Of a DNA stretch of 9,720 bases, positions 1 to 5,636 are shown in pieces. This stretch comes from Sphingobium sp. Lineage in GTDB: Bacteria; Pseudomonadota; Alphaproteobacteria; Sphingomonadales; Sphingomonadaceae. Below the pieces are notes generated by a model. The model did no database searches. It was not told where the DNA came from and saw nothing but the letters and a program-made list of their open reading frames with translations. Location: assembly GCA_030148625.1 (NCBI GenBank), contig JASBTC010000070.1, positions 1 to 9,720 on the forward strand, read 5' to 3'. The position numbers and the translations under genes are program-made. The stretch's first letter is position 1; every line of letters starts with the position of its first letter.

Positions 1-228
1 ATTGAACCCGTGCCGCTCGATAAGTCGCCGCGTGATTTGTGCCCGGGCCGCGTAGAATTCGTGTGTTCCGTGCGTTGCCTCGCCGAGCAGAATGATCCGC
101 GCGTCGCCGAAGCGGTCGAAGGTGGCTCCGAATTCGATCGCATCCGGGCTTGGCAGTGGCTCCATATGGGCGCGCAGCGCTTCCGGAAGAGTGCGCGGCG
201 GAGGAGCAATGGATGAATGAATAGACAT
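1..228 (-). CDS. Erythromycin esterase family protein, N-terminal part (runs off left edge)
   Basis: Reading the minus strand from the ATG at 228-226 gives 76 open codons to the window edge, so only the N-terminus is present. Residues 41-74 carry the family's opening block: [16 protein letters not shown] followed by a helix ending [16 protein letters not shown] is the signature of the erythromycin esterase (EreA/EreB) and succinoglycan-biosynthesis-type family. Its His (H53 here) aligns with the His described as the catalytic base of EreB. Chromosomal relatives are usually not proven macrolide esterases, so the substrate is unknown. The ATG has only a weak purine stretch (ACAGGT) upstream, but no better start precedes it. 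The gene is transcribed in the same direction as the BON gene, 120 bp beyond that gene's stop, with a candidate terminator in between, so it probably has its own promoter in 229-300. Confidence 0.88.
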   Translation of the reverse strand, partial: MSIHSSIAPPPRTLPEALRAHMEPLPSPDAIEFGATFDRFGDARIILLGEATHGTHEFYAARAQITRRLIERHGFN

Positions 229-299
229 GATTGGACCTGTCCGTTGCGGGGCGGCTCCTAGAAGACACGTCTGGAAGGCTCCGGCTTTGCCAGCGGCAA

Positions 300-335
300 C
301 AAGAATGGCGGCCACCCCGCCTTCGAGGTGGCCGC
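300..335 (-). terminator. Candidate intrinsic terminator after the BON gene
   Basis: Perfect 9-bp inverted repeat: GCGGCCACC at 308-316 and GGTGGCCGC at 327-335, with a 10-nt loop. It lies 13 bp past the BON stop. Read on the minus strand the stem is followed by CATTCTTGTTG, a weak U-rich tail. The hairpin is clear; the terminator role is inferred. Confidence 0.55.
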
Positions 336-348
336 AATGGACGCGCGG

Positions 349-1005
349 TCAGTAGGATACCGTGAGATGATCCTCGACCTTGGTGACGCCGGGCGCGGAC
401 CAGGCCGCGCGCTCGGCGATGCTGCGTTCGTTCCAGGCATGGACCTTGCCACTCAGCTTGACCGTGCTGCCGTCGGTGATCACGGTGACCGACGCGGCGT
501 CGAGGTCCGCCTGCCGCTTGAAGGCCGAGACGATGCGGTCCTTGACGTCGGCGGGCGCCGGATGCTGCTTCACCTCGATCAGGTTGCTGACCCCGATGAC
601 ACCCGATACCTTGGCTGCCGCCTTGCGCGCTTCGTTGCTCTGGAAATACCAGTCCACGGTTCCACTGAGCGTGACCCAGCCATGCTCGACCTTCACCTTG
701 ACCACATCGTTGGGAATCGAGACCGTCCATGCGATCATGTCGACGATGCGCTTGGCGATCTCGTGGTCGGCGAGCTTGCTGTCGGACGCGAGGCGGACCT
801 TGATCTCCTCGGCGATCGCGCGCACGCCGGCCACCCGGCGCACCGCCTTTTCCGCGGCGAGCTTTTCGGTGAAATTCTTCACATAGCCTGAGAGGGTGAC
901 AACGCCGTTGTTCACCGCGACGCCGATGTCGGCATGATCGACGGCGGGTTCCCATTCGAGTTCTGCCATCACATCATGCTGAAGTTGGCTGTCGGTTTTC
1001 TTCAT
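349..1005 (-). CDS. Triple BON-domain protein (OsmY-like, no signal peptide)
   Basis: 218-residue protein made of three consecutive BON repeats at about residues 5-71, 78-146 and 150-218. Each has the repeat's hallmark pattern of a helix followed by 'V..GVVTLSG.V' (VNNGVVTLSG, VEHGWVTLSG, TDGSTVKLSG) and a closing helix with 'A...V.GV'. BON domains bind phospholipid membranes and occur in the osmotic-stress protein OsmY. Unlike OsmY there is no signal peptide here, so a cytoplasmic or membrane-peripheral stress protein is likelier. The start is fixed by AAAGGAGA about 7 nt upstream of the ATG at 1005; an in-frame extension to 1155 lacks a ribosome site and looks non-coding. The gene is divergent from hsp20 across a 508-bp gap that must hold promoters for both. 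Stand-alone multi-BON proteins often sit near Hsp20, Crp/Fnr and universal-stress genes in alphaproteobacteria, which fits this setting. Confidence 0.93.
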   Translation of the reverse strand: MKKTDSQLQHDVMAELEWEPAVDHADIGVAVNNGVVTLSGYVKNFTEKLAAEKAVRRVAGVRAIAEEIKVRLASDSKLADHEIAKRIVDMIAWTVSIPNDVVKVKVEHGWVTLSGTVDWYFQSNEARKAAAKVSGVIGVSNLIEVKQHPAPADVKDRIVSAFKRQADLDAASVTVITDGSTVKLSGKVHAWNERSIAERAAWSAPGVTKVEDHLTVSY

Positions 1006-1065
1006 CACTCGTCTCCTTTCATTCGAGGGAGCGGCGCCCGAAGCGCCACCGGAAAGTGGGTAATG

Positions 1066-1106
1066 GCGCTGCGGAGAGCAGGGTCGCAAACAACTCCCCG
1101 CAGCGC
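1066..1106. repeat. 9-bp inverted repeat in the BON/hsp20 divergent region
   Basis: GCGCTGCGG at 1066-1074 and CCGCAGCGC at 1098-1106 are exact reverse complements separated by 23 nt. It lies about 60-100 nt upstream of the BON start. It could be an operator or a leader hairpin; no U-run follows on either strand. Confidence 0.55.
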
Positions 1107-1332
1107 TTGTCCCCCGAACGAACCACCCAAAAACCCGATGCCGGATTATTGACATGGATTCGGGGACGTGCGGACAAGGCCGCCGCGACGTCCGTGAAGA
1201 CCCGCGCCCGGTGCGTATGGCGCGGTTCCCTCCCGGGCCTGAGTCCGGCTATCTTCCGGACGTGCCGCATTGGCCTTTTCCGAACGCTGCCAATCTGGTG
1301 GGTCCTTCGTATCCGGCCTATTCGCATTTATC

Positions 1333-1383
1333 CGTAAGGGTTCGGTACGCCGGTGTATGCGCTGCGAACCCCCGGGCCTTACG
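1333..1383. repeat. Interrupted inverted repeat overlapping the TACGTA site
   Basis: Arm CGTAAGGGTTCG at 1333-1344 is matched on the right by CGAACC (1365-1370) and CCTTACG (1377-1383), with CCCGGG (1371-1376) bulged between them. The right arm runs into the TACGTA palindrome. This may be an operator for the hsp20 promoter; function unknown. Confidence 0.45.
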
Positions 1384-1386
1384 TAG
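1379..1386 (+). promoter_or_regulatory. TTACGTAG: possible FixJ-type site upstream of hsp20
   Basis: TTACGTAG differs by one base from the rhizobial FixJ motif GTAMGTAG as I recall it. It lies about 130 nt before the hsp20 start, just ahead of the putative thermometer leader. It is one of only three TACGTA hexamers in the window, all between genes. The binding role is inferred and weak. Confidence 0.25.
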
Positions 1387-1430
1387 GTTTCCCGATTCAG
1401 TATGCGCGGCAGCAGCCATAGGCAGTGATT

Positions 1431-1513
1431 GCGCCGATTGCGGCGCTAGCTCGCTGGCGGCGATGTCGGGGCGCCGAAGTCCACCGCCAGTCGCTTCACT
1501 CAGGAGACAGACC
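1431..1513 (+). promoter_or_regulatory. ROSE-like RNA thermometer in the hsp20 leader
   Basis: The 83 nt before the hsp20 ATG fold on paper into consecutive hairpins. The first is GCGCCG (1431-1436) with CGGCGC (1441-1446) and an ATTG loop. The second is CTGGCGG (1454-1460) with CCGCCAG (1484-1490), enclosing TCGG (1466-1469) with CCGA (1474-1477). Immediately after it comes TCGCT (1491-1495), six loop nt, and AGGA of the Shine-Dalgarno (1502-1505). ROSE thermometers of alphaproteobacterial small heat-shock genes use exactly a U(U/C)GCU motif pairing with AGGA in the last hairpin, with a bulged G, preceded by stabilising stems. The hairpins are seen; thermosensing is inferred from family knowledge. 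The leader's 5' end is not determined. Confidence 0.6.
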
Positions 1514-2008
1514 ATGAACGATATGGCCCCCGCCGCCGCCGAAAAGACGTCCGCCCCCGCACCCGCACCGGCAGGATTTGGTGCCGGTGACTGGTTTCGT
1601 GCCGAAATCGATCGATTTATCGAGGAAATGGGCAAACCCGGGCGCAGTTTGTTGAGCTTCGTGCCCCGCTTCGTCGTACCGAAACCCGCGATCGAGCTTA
1701 CCGATGCCGGCGACAATTACCAGCTTTCGGCCGAACTCCCCGGTCTCACCGAGAAGGATGTCAAGGTCGAGATCGCCGACGGCATATTGACCATCGCTGC
1801 CGAAAAACATGAGTCGGCAGAGCGCCGCGAAGAAGGTTGCCTCATCAATGAACGCCGGCACGGCCATTTCGAGCGGCAGATTGCCCTGCCAGTCGATGCC
1901 GATGAGGACAAGGTGAAGGCCAGGTTCGAACATGGCCTTCTGACTCTCGAGATCGGCAAGAATGCGGCCGCGGGCAAGCGCGTTCGGAAGATCAAGATCG
2001 ACAGCTGA
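1514..2008 (+). CDS. Small heat-shock protein (Hsp20/alpha-crystallin)
   Basis: 164-residue ATP-independent holdase chaperone, normal length for the family. A variable Ala/Pro-rich N-terminus (1-55) is followed by the alpha-crystallin domain (about 57-153), opening with PAIELTDAGDNYQLSAELPG and DVKVEIADGILTIAAEK. The conserved A-x-x-x-G-L-L motif is present as ARFEHGLLTLEI (137-147). The tail ends in an I-x-I anchor (residues 160-162) used for oligomer assembly. I chose the ATG at 1514 because AGGAGA lies 6 nt upstream; the open frame continues to 1154 but looks non-coding. Class A-type Hsp20 genes of alphaproteobacteria are often controlled by ROSE thermometers, and the leader here has that form. 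The gene converges on the L,D-transpeptidase gene with only 29 bp between the stops (using that gene's restored frame), and no obvious terminator is visible there. Confidence 0.96.
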   Translation: MNDMAPAAAEKTSAPAPAPAGFGAGDWFRAEIDRFIEEMGKPGRSLLSFVPRFVVPKPAIELTDAGDNYQLSAELPGLTEKDVKVEIADGILTIAAEKHESAERREEGCLINERRHGHFERQIALPVDADEDKVKARFEHGLLTLEIGKNAAAGKRVRKIKIDS

Positions 2009-2037
2009 TTTGCGATGCGCCAGGCCCGAACCGGACG

Positions 2038-3047
2038 CTAGTCTGGCTCGGGATCTGGCGTGTCCCCCTCGATCCGAAAGGGGAGGTCGCGGGTTCGGGT
2101 TCGCAGCGAGTCGGCGGTAACGACGATGTTGGTGCCCGGTTCGAGCAGCGGTTCGACGAGCGCCCGGAAGCGCGGATCGACATGAATGCGTCCCGCCAGA
2201 CTGTCCGCGAGCGGCGCGGCGATCCGGTCGGGCACGTCGACACGGATCCAAGGAGCGAATGATCCGCCTCATCCTGACGTATGAACACCGACGTTCCCGA
2301 AACTTTGCCGTCGATCCGAACGGATGCCGTCCCGATTGCCACGCCGTTGCGCAACACGACGACGCGCGCGTCGGCGGCACTGATCACGACCGAGACCGGA
2401 CCGGACGGGGCGCGCTCCGGATGCCATTCGAGTTCGCTCGGCACGCCAACCTTATCGTCCCACTGCACCGCATTTCCGGGTGCGATCCGGGGTAGTACAG
2501 CCTCATTGGTGACGACCACCGTCATGCCGAGGCGCGTCACGCCATAAAGCCGGCGGGCGAATTCATGCGGCAGGCGAATGCAGCCGTGCGAGGCGGGATA
2601 ACCGGGCAATGTCCCCCCATGCAGCGCGATACCGCCCCAGGTAAGGCGCTGCATATAGGGCATGGGCGCATGGTCGTAGATCGATGAATAATGTTCGACT
2701 TCGCGCTGCAAGATGGTGAAGATCCCGGTCGGGGTCCGATGCCCGGTGTTTCCCGTCGATATCGTCGAAATAGCGATCGGAATACCATTGCGGTACAATA
2801 TCATGCGCTGGGTCGCCAGGCTGGCGATGAGCAGCAGCGGGCCGCGCGGCGCGACATCCGGGGCCCAAAGATACTCACCCGGCTTCAGCGTCTCCGCCGC
2901 CTCGATGACGGATGTTCCGTCCGCAGGCGACTGCGCGGACGAAGGCGCGGCGAGGAGTGTGACGGCGATCGCGAGCGGTATCATTCGCAAGGCTTCCAAG
3001 CTGCCCGCGGCGGCGGTGCGCCGCGTGACGCCGCGATGACCGATCAT
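2038..3047 (-). CDS. L,D-transpeptidase (YkuD domain), C-terminal frameshift
   Basis: Periplasmic enzyme that makes 3-3 peptidoglycan cross-links or attaches proteins to peptidoglycan. A hydrophobic stretch at residues 22-38 (MIPLAIAVTLLAAPSSA) is a likely signal peptide. The YkuD domain spans about 70-181 and includes ALHGGTLPG (H143) and the catalytic motif SHGCIRLP (S153, H154, C156, R158), so the active site is intact. The frame breaks at about 2250. Before it the protein reads to DEADHSLL; the natural continuation WIRVDVPDRIAAPLADSL and the family-like VDPRFRALVEPLLEPGTNIVVTA lie in another frame that stops at 2038. Without the shift, translation would run to 1992 as an atypical tail overlapping the hsp20 stop. 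One missing base would explain it: real mutation or sequencing error. The start at 3047 forms an ATGA overlap with the upstream regulator's stop; 2984 is an alternative. Confidence 0.85.
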
Positions 3048-3736
3048 CCCGCCACCCGTGCCATCGCCTGCCGGTCACGGATCGCCACCTCGCGGCGAGA
3101 CGGCAAGTCGACCAGTCCGTCGGCGCGCATCCGGGTCAGCTGCCGGCAGGCGGTTTCGATCGTCAGCCCCAGCAGGTCGGCGATCTGCTGACGGCCGAAA
3201 GGCAGTTCGAAGCGGGTCGCCGCCTCCGCAGCATAGCCGGCTTCGGTGGGCGGGCGCCCGGACATTTCCAGGAGAAACGACGCGACTCTCTCGGCCGCGG
3301 TCTTGCGGCCGAGCAACATCATCCAGCAGCGCGCCCGGTCGAGTTGGTAGAGTGTGCGGCGCAGCAGCTTTTGCTGGAAATGAGGATAGCTGCCGGCAAA
3401 TGTGTCGAAGCTGTTGCGATTGTAGATGCCGACCTCAGCATCGGCCATTGCAGTCACGCGGTAGGGGCTTTCCTTCCAGAAGGAGCGCCCGATGAAGTCG
3501 GAGGGAAAGACGATTCCGACAATCTGCTCGCGCCCGTCCGCCGCAGCGACGACGAGTTTGCGCACGCCTTTCAGCGCATTCGCGACCAGCGGAACTTTGT
3601 CGCCTTCCCACAACAGCGTCTGCCCTGCCCCCACCCGGTGCCGGTGCCCCATTCGGCCACGCTCGGCTAGCTCCCGCGCGTCGAGGCTCGCGCATATCGC
3701 GCGGCCACGCACCCCGCACGAGGAACAATCGCTCAC
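3044..3736 (-). CDS. Crp/Fnr-family regulator, FnrL-like, missing the expected fourth cluster Cys
   Basis: 230-residue transcription factor. I chose the GTG at 3736: AGGA lies 7 nt upstream and the length then matches the family; the ATG-initiated extension to 3904 adds non-conserved sequence. The N-terminus carries C-x2-C-x7-C (C4, C7, C15: CSSCGVRGRAIC), the spacing of FnrL/FnrN-type [4Fe-4S] oxygen sensors. The sensory beta-barrel spans about 32-115, the dimer helix about 118-150 and the winged helix-turn-helix about 170-222. The recognition helix reads LTIETACRQL, with E194 and R198 at the FNR TTGAT-contacting positions, but C197 where FNR has Ser. In the barrel, where FNR places its fourth cluster ligand, this protein has Gly (ADAEVGIY, G103); the other cysteines are C137 and C197. 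It could therefore be an atypical or cluster-free sensor. It heads an operon with the L,D-transpeptidase (ATGA overlap). Confidence 0.92.
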   Translation of the reverse strand: MSDCSSCGVRGRAICASLDARELAERGRMGHRHRVGAGQTLLWEGDKVPLVANALKGVRKLVVAAADGREQIVGIVFPSDFIGRSFWKESPYRVTAMADAEVGIYNRNSFDTFAGSYPHFQQKLLRRTLYQLDRARCWMMLLGRKTAAERVASFLLEMSGRPPTEAGYAAEAATRFELPFGRQQIADLLGLTIETACRQLTRMRADGLVDLPSRREVAIRDRQAMARVAG

Positions 3737-3827
3737 GGGAGGATCCTGCGAAGGGAGCTTGGAATGGCTGGCGCGTGGGTCATGCCCGTCTTCTAGGCGA
3801 ACCGCGCAGCCCCGTGAGTCAGGAACA

Positions 3828-3835
3828 GTACGTAT
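3828..3835 (-). promoter_or_regulatory. GTACGTAT: possible FixJ-type site upstream of the Fnr-like gene
   Basis: GTACGTAT at 3828-3835 matches 7 of 8 positions of the FixJ motif GTAMGTAG as I recall it. It lies about 95 nt upstream of the GTG start of the Fnr-like gene, a reasonable activator position. FixJ activating a fixK/fnr-type gene is the classical rhizobial cascade. The role here is inferred. Confidence 0.3.
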
Positions 3836-3921
3836 GTGGAATGCCCCGCTGACGGACCATGCTCTCGGCGCGGTTAGAGCAGTTCGCGGGAATTTCCCCC
3901 GCACCCATATGCCGGCAAAGC

Positions 3922-4063
3922 ATGGAGCGAGGAAATAGGGGCAACGATCTTTCGGTTACCTTTCAAGGTGCTGCCGGTGCGATCACCGGATCATGCATGG
4001 AATATCGTTTCGACGGCAAGCTTTCTGCTTGCCAACTGCGGGCTGTTCCAAGGATCGCGCACG
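3922..4063 (+). pseudogene. MBL-fold metallo-hydrolase remnant (N-terminal scrap)
   Basis: From the ATG at 3922 the frame encodes LSVTFQGAAGAITGSC and EYRFDGK, the opening strands of the MBL-fold/beta-CASP hydrolase family (usual start: S-V-T-F-x-G-A-A-x-x-V-T-G-S-C). The next conserved block continues in a different frame from 4019 as SFLLANCGLFQGSRT, matching the family's 'LLVDCGLFQG'. A frameshift therefore sits near 4018-4021, and the normally acidic residue before CGLFQG reads Asn. Similarity ends at about 4063. The metal-binding H-x-H-x-D-H and everything after it are absent. It is a decayed 5' end of a protein that is normally several hundred residues long. It is divergent from the Fnr-like gene, a position typical of a co-regulated target in such clusters. 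Confidence 0.75.
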
Positions 4064-4272
4064 CGGCGCGCCCGAGGCTGTCGCGGGAATGTGCGACGTG
4101 CTGAGCGGCTGTTAGCAGGCGCGATCGGCACGAAGCTGCCATCCGGATCGCCGCGCGTAAGGGTAATTGCGTAAGGACGCGGCGGTGAATTCGCCGCATC
4201 AGCATGAAGTGCGCCCGCCCCCGGAAGCGCCATTCCGGGCGGCTCCCTTTCAATCGTTAAAGGGCCAAAGAA
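4064..4272. other. Non-coding gap before the ydcH/traR-like operon, with two hairpins
   Basis: No gene is supported. GCGGCG (4179-4184) pairs with CGCCGC (4192-4197). A second, larger hairpin at about 4215-4240 (CCGGAA 4221-4226 with TTCCGG 4233-4238, extended by C/G runs) is followed by only a short pyrimidine stretch CTCCCTTTC. It may end transcription from the left or mark the leader of the following operon. The promoter for the operon at 4273 should be here but I cannot place its hexamers. Confidence 0.45.
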
Positions 4273-4524
4273 ATGAGTGAAGTCGGCCACGATCTACACG
4301 CCATGTTCCCCGGAGAGGCGACGCATCTCCATGCCCTCAAGCTGGAGAGCGGTCCGTTTCGCGCACTCGCCGAGCACCATCACCTCCTGTCGCGCGAGAT
4401 CGCGAGGATCGAAAACGGTCTGGACGCCGCGTCGGACGAGCGGATCGAGGAACTGAAGCGAGAGCGCGTCAATCTGCTCGATGAAGTCGCCGCCATGATT
4501 GCCGAACGAAAGGGCAGGAAATGA
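4273..4524 (+). CDS. YdcH family (DUF465) small coiled-coil protein
   Basis: 83-residue, highly charged, helical protein. HDLHAMFPGEATHLHALK (6-23), GPFRALAEHHHLLSREIARIE (27-47) and the closing helix with EELKRERVNLLDEVAAMI (59-76) follow the DUF465/YdcH pattern: 'HDL...FP....IH.LK....F..L...Y...D..I.R.E........E.LK..R..LKDEI'. No biochemical function is established for the family; members are short cytoplasmic coiled-coil proteins. The ATG has AAGGG about 8 nt upstream. Its stop overlaps the next gene's start as ATGA (4521-4524), so the two are almost certainly one operon with translational coupling. Confidence 0.9.
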   Translation: MSEVGHDLHAMFPGEATHLHALKLESGPFRALAEHHHLLSREIARIENGLDAASDERIEELKRERVNLLDEVAAMIAERKGRK

Positions 4525-4853
4525 AACGGGACGCGATATCCATCCGTACTGCGCTCGAGGCGCGCCTCGTCGCGCTCGGCGCTCGCGTCGACGCGATCGA
4601 GGAGGCGCAGCGCGAACCGCTCGATGGCGACTTTTCGGAACAGGCGGTCGCTCGCGAGGACGACGAAGCGCTTGACGGCGTCGAACGTGCTGCGATCGAA
4701 GAAATTGCCCGTATCAGGCAGGCCATCGGGCGGATCGAGGCGGGCACCTATGGGCAATGCCTTGTCTGCGGTGAACCTATCGCCGAGGCTCGCCTCCGGG
4801 CCTTGCCCACCGCGACCCAGTGCATCGTGTGCGCCAGCGAAGCCGCCGATTGA
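4521..4853 (+). CDS. DksA/TraR family C4-type zinc-finger protein
   Basis: 110-residue protein. A long helical hairpin (about 8-75) is followed by a four-cysteine zinc finger, C80-x2-C83 (CLVCGEPI) and C101-x2-C104 (CIVCASEA), as in DksA/TraR. Between the arms lies DGDFSEQAVAREDDEALD, an acidic segment at the position of the coiled-coil tip that DksA-type proteins insert into the RNA polymerase secondary channel. It is shorter than E. coli DksA (151 residues) and nearer TraR-like or short DksA forms, so it probably modulates RNA polymerase at stress or rRNA promoters; that role is inferred. It starts within the YdcH-like stop codon (ATGA overlap). The 3' side has a GC-rich hairpin (4861-4887) but no U-run. 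Confidence 0.92.
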   Translation: MKRDAISIRTALEARLVALGARVDAIEEAQREPLDGDFSEQAVAREDDEALDGVERAAIEEIARIRQAIGRIEAGTYGQCLVCGEPIAEARLRALPTATQCIVCASEAAD

Positions 4854-4860
4854 ATTGGTA

Positions 4861-4887
4861 AGCCGGCCGTGAGGCGAGGGCCGGGCT
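4861..4887 (+). terminator. GC-rich hairpin after the traR-like gene
   Basis: AGCCGGCC at 4861-4868 pairs with GGCCGG (4879-4884), then CT after one bulged G; loop of about 10 nt. It begins 7 nt after the stop codon, the usual place for a terminator, but no T-run follows, so intrinsic termination is uncertain. Confidence 0.35.
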
Positions 4888-4900
4888 GGCGGCCTGCCCA

Positions 4901-5290
4901 TCCATCGGCACAGGCCTGCTGGCCGCATTGGTGCTGGCGGATTCGGCGGCATTTGCGGTGACCGAGATGGCGGGCATTGCGGGAAGTCTCGATGCCAGAC
5001 CGCTGTCGGCGCGGCTCCTTTACGGTGCAATCGCAGCTACGGCGCTCGCCGGAGCTTCCTTGAACGCGGTCGGCATCGACCCGGCGCGGGCACTCTATTG
5101 GGCTGCCGTCGTCAATGGCGTGCTTGCCGGTCCTTTGATGGTCGTAATGATGTTGATCGTGGGTAATCGGCGCGCGATGGGGCGGCTTGTCATCTCTCAA
5201 GGTCAGCGATGGGCCGGCTGGGCTGCCAGGGCGGTCGTGACCAGTGCGTCATTGCTGTTCATCGGGTTTGCGGTGGCGGCCGCGAATTGA
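4901..5290 (+). pseudogene. NRAMP-type divalent metal transporter, C-terminal remnant
   Basis: The open frame from 4862 contains, from about 4904, IGTGLLAALVLADSAAFAV, then the late conserved block YGAIAATALAGASLNAVGID, then PARALYWAAVVNGVLAGPLM and VVMMLIVGNRRAMG. This is the end of NRAMP/MntH-like proton-coupled Mn/Fe transporters (family pattern: 'GTGLLA.PVLAGSAAYAV', 'G...NF..IDP..AL.WSAV.NG', 'N...MG'). Full transporters have 10-12 membrane helices and over 400 residues; here only the last three or so helices remain. No start codon with a ribosome site precedes the fragment (the first usable triplet is TTG at 4928), and the breakpoint falls a few tens of bases after the upstream operon. 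Most likely a deletion removed the front of the gene. The reading frame that remains is uninterrupted to its stop at 5290. Confidence 0.78.
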
Positions 5291-5305
5291 CCGAAGCTGG
5301 TAGAC

Positions 5306-5324
5306 GGCTCTCCATCGGAGAGCC
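5306..5324. terminator. Perfect 8-bp hairpin between convergent remnants
   Basis: GGCTCTCC (5306-5313), loop ATC, GGAGAGCC (5317-5324). It lies just past the NRAMP remnant's stop and just past the 3' end of the LuxR-type remnant on the other strand, so it could have served both. There is no U-run on either side; the terminator role is inferred. Confidence 0.4.
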
Positions 5325-5337
5325 TATCCCAAGCGTG

Positions 5338-5556
5338 TCAAACTGTGGGACCACGAACGCCAACAGGGCCGCCAGGGTCGGCGACCCGAGCTTTCGCATC
5401 GCCCCGGGCGCGATGAATTTCCACGATGCGATGACTGATACCGAGTTCCTGCCCGGCCTGCTTATTCGTGAGGTCGCGCATCCGTCCGGCCACGACCTCG
5501 CGCTCGCGGACGGTGAGAAGCTCGATCGAACGGCGCGAGGTGGCCTGACCGCTCAT
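5338..5556 (-). pseudogene. FixJ/NarL-type HTH protein remnant, frameshifted
   Basis: From the ATG at 5556 (GGAAA about 10 nt upstream) the frame reads MSGQATSRRSIELLTVRER, then NKQAGQELGISHRIVEIHRAR, a LuxR/FixJ-type DNA-binding domain (compare LTPREREV...NKTIAYDLGISPRTVEVHRAN in the intact FixJ next door). After HRAR the frame runs into a nonsense tail ending at 5338. Shifting by one base at the G4 run (5402-5405, minus strand) restores MRKLGSPTLAALLAFV, the expected end of such domains. No receiver domain is present upstream; only about 80 bp separate this start from the fixJ stop. It is either a receiver-less regulator with a one-base insertion or the tail of a deleted response regulator. 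It lies downstream of fixJ in the same direction and may once have been co-transcribed with it. Confidence 0.7.
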
Positions 5557-5614
5557 GCGTATGGAATTTCCGCAATCATGCCTTCCTTGCAACGGCCGGC
5601 GATTCAAGGTCGTT

Positions 5615-5636
5615 ACATATTGGTCTCTATATATGT
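5615..5636. repeat. AT-rich inverted repeat at the fixJ 3' end
   Basis: ACATAT (5615-5620) and ATATGT (5631-5636) flank a 10-nt spacer; the right arm touches the fixJ stop. The AT-richness stands out against the GC-rich surroundings. On the minus strand TATATA would serve as a -10-like element about 70 nt before the HTH remnant. Function not determined. Confidence 0.35.

Larger units (their letters stand above)
1006..1430. other. Divergent intergenic region between BON and hsp20
   Basis: No gene is supported here. The frame open upstream of hsp20 (from 1154) has no ribosome site and no recognisable protein. The stretch holds two inverted repeats (1066-1106 and 1333-1383, listed separately), a small GGCGC/GCGCC hairpin in the BON leader (1033-1047) and a TACGTA palindrome (1380-1385). 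A TTGACA hexamer at 1149-1154 has no matching -10 at normal spacing, so I do not call it a promoter. Promoters for both flanking genes must lie here, but I cannot place them. Confidence 0.6.

Noticed and set aside
328..891. Long plus-strand frames antisense to the BON gene
   Set aside because: Mirror frames of a strongly supported GC-rich gene; no ribosome site or recognisable domain.
1149..1154. TTGACA as a housekeeping -35
   Set aside because: No TATAAT-like hexamer at 16-18 nt and too far from the hsp20 start to be decisive.
1154..1513. In-frame N-terminal extension of Hsp20 by 120 residues
   Set aside because: No ribosome site, atypical composition, and a clear AGGAGA lies before the ATG at 1514; the family does not carry such an extension.
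257..3797. CCTAGAAGAC at 257-266 and its reverse complement at 3788-3797
   Set aside because: Paired 10-mers are expected by chance many times in a window of this size, and the orientation relative to genes is inconsistent.
3991..4290. Minus-strand 99-residue frame over the MBL remnant and the following gap
   Set aside because: No known motif, no ribosome site, and it overlaps the start of the well-supported YdcH-like gene.
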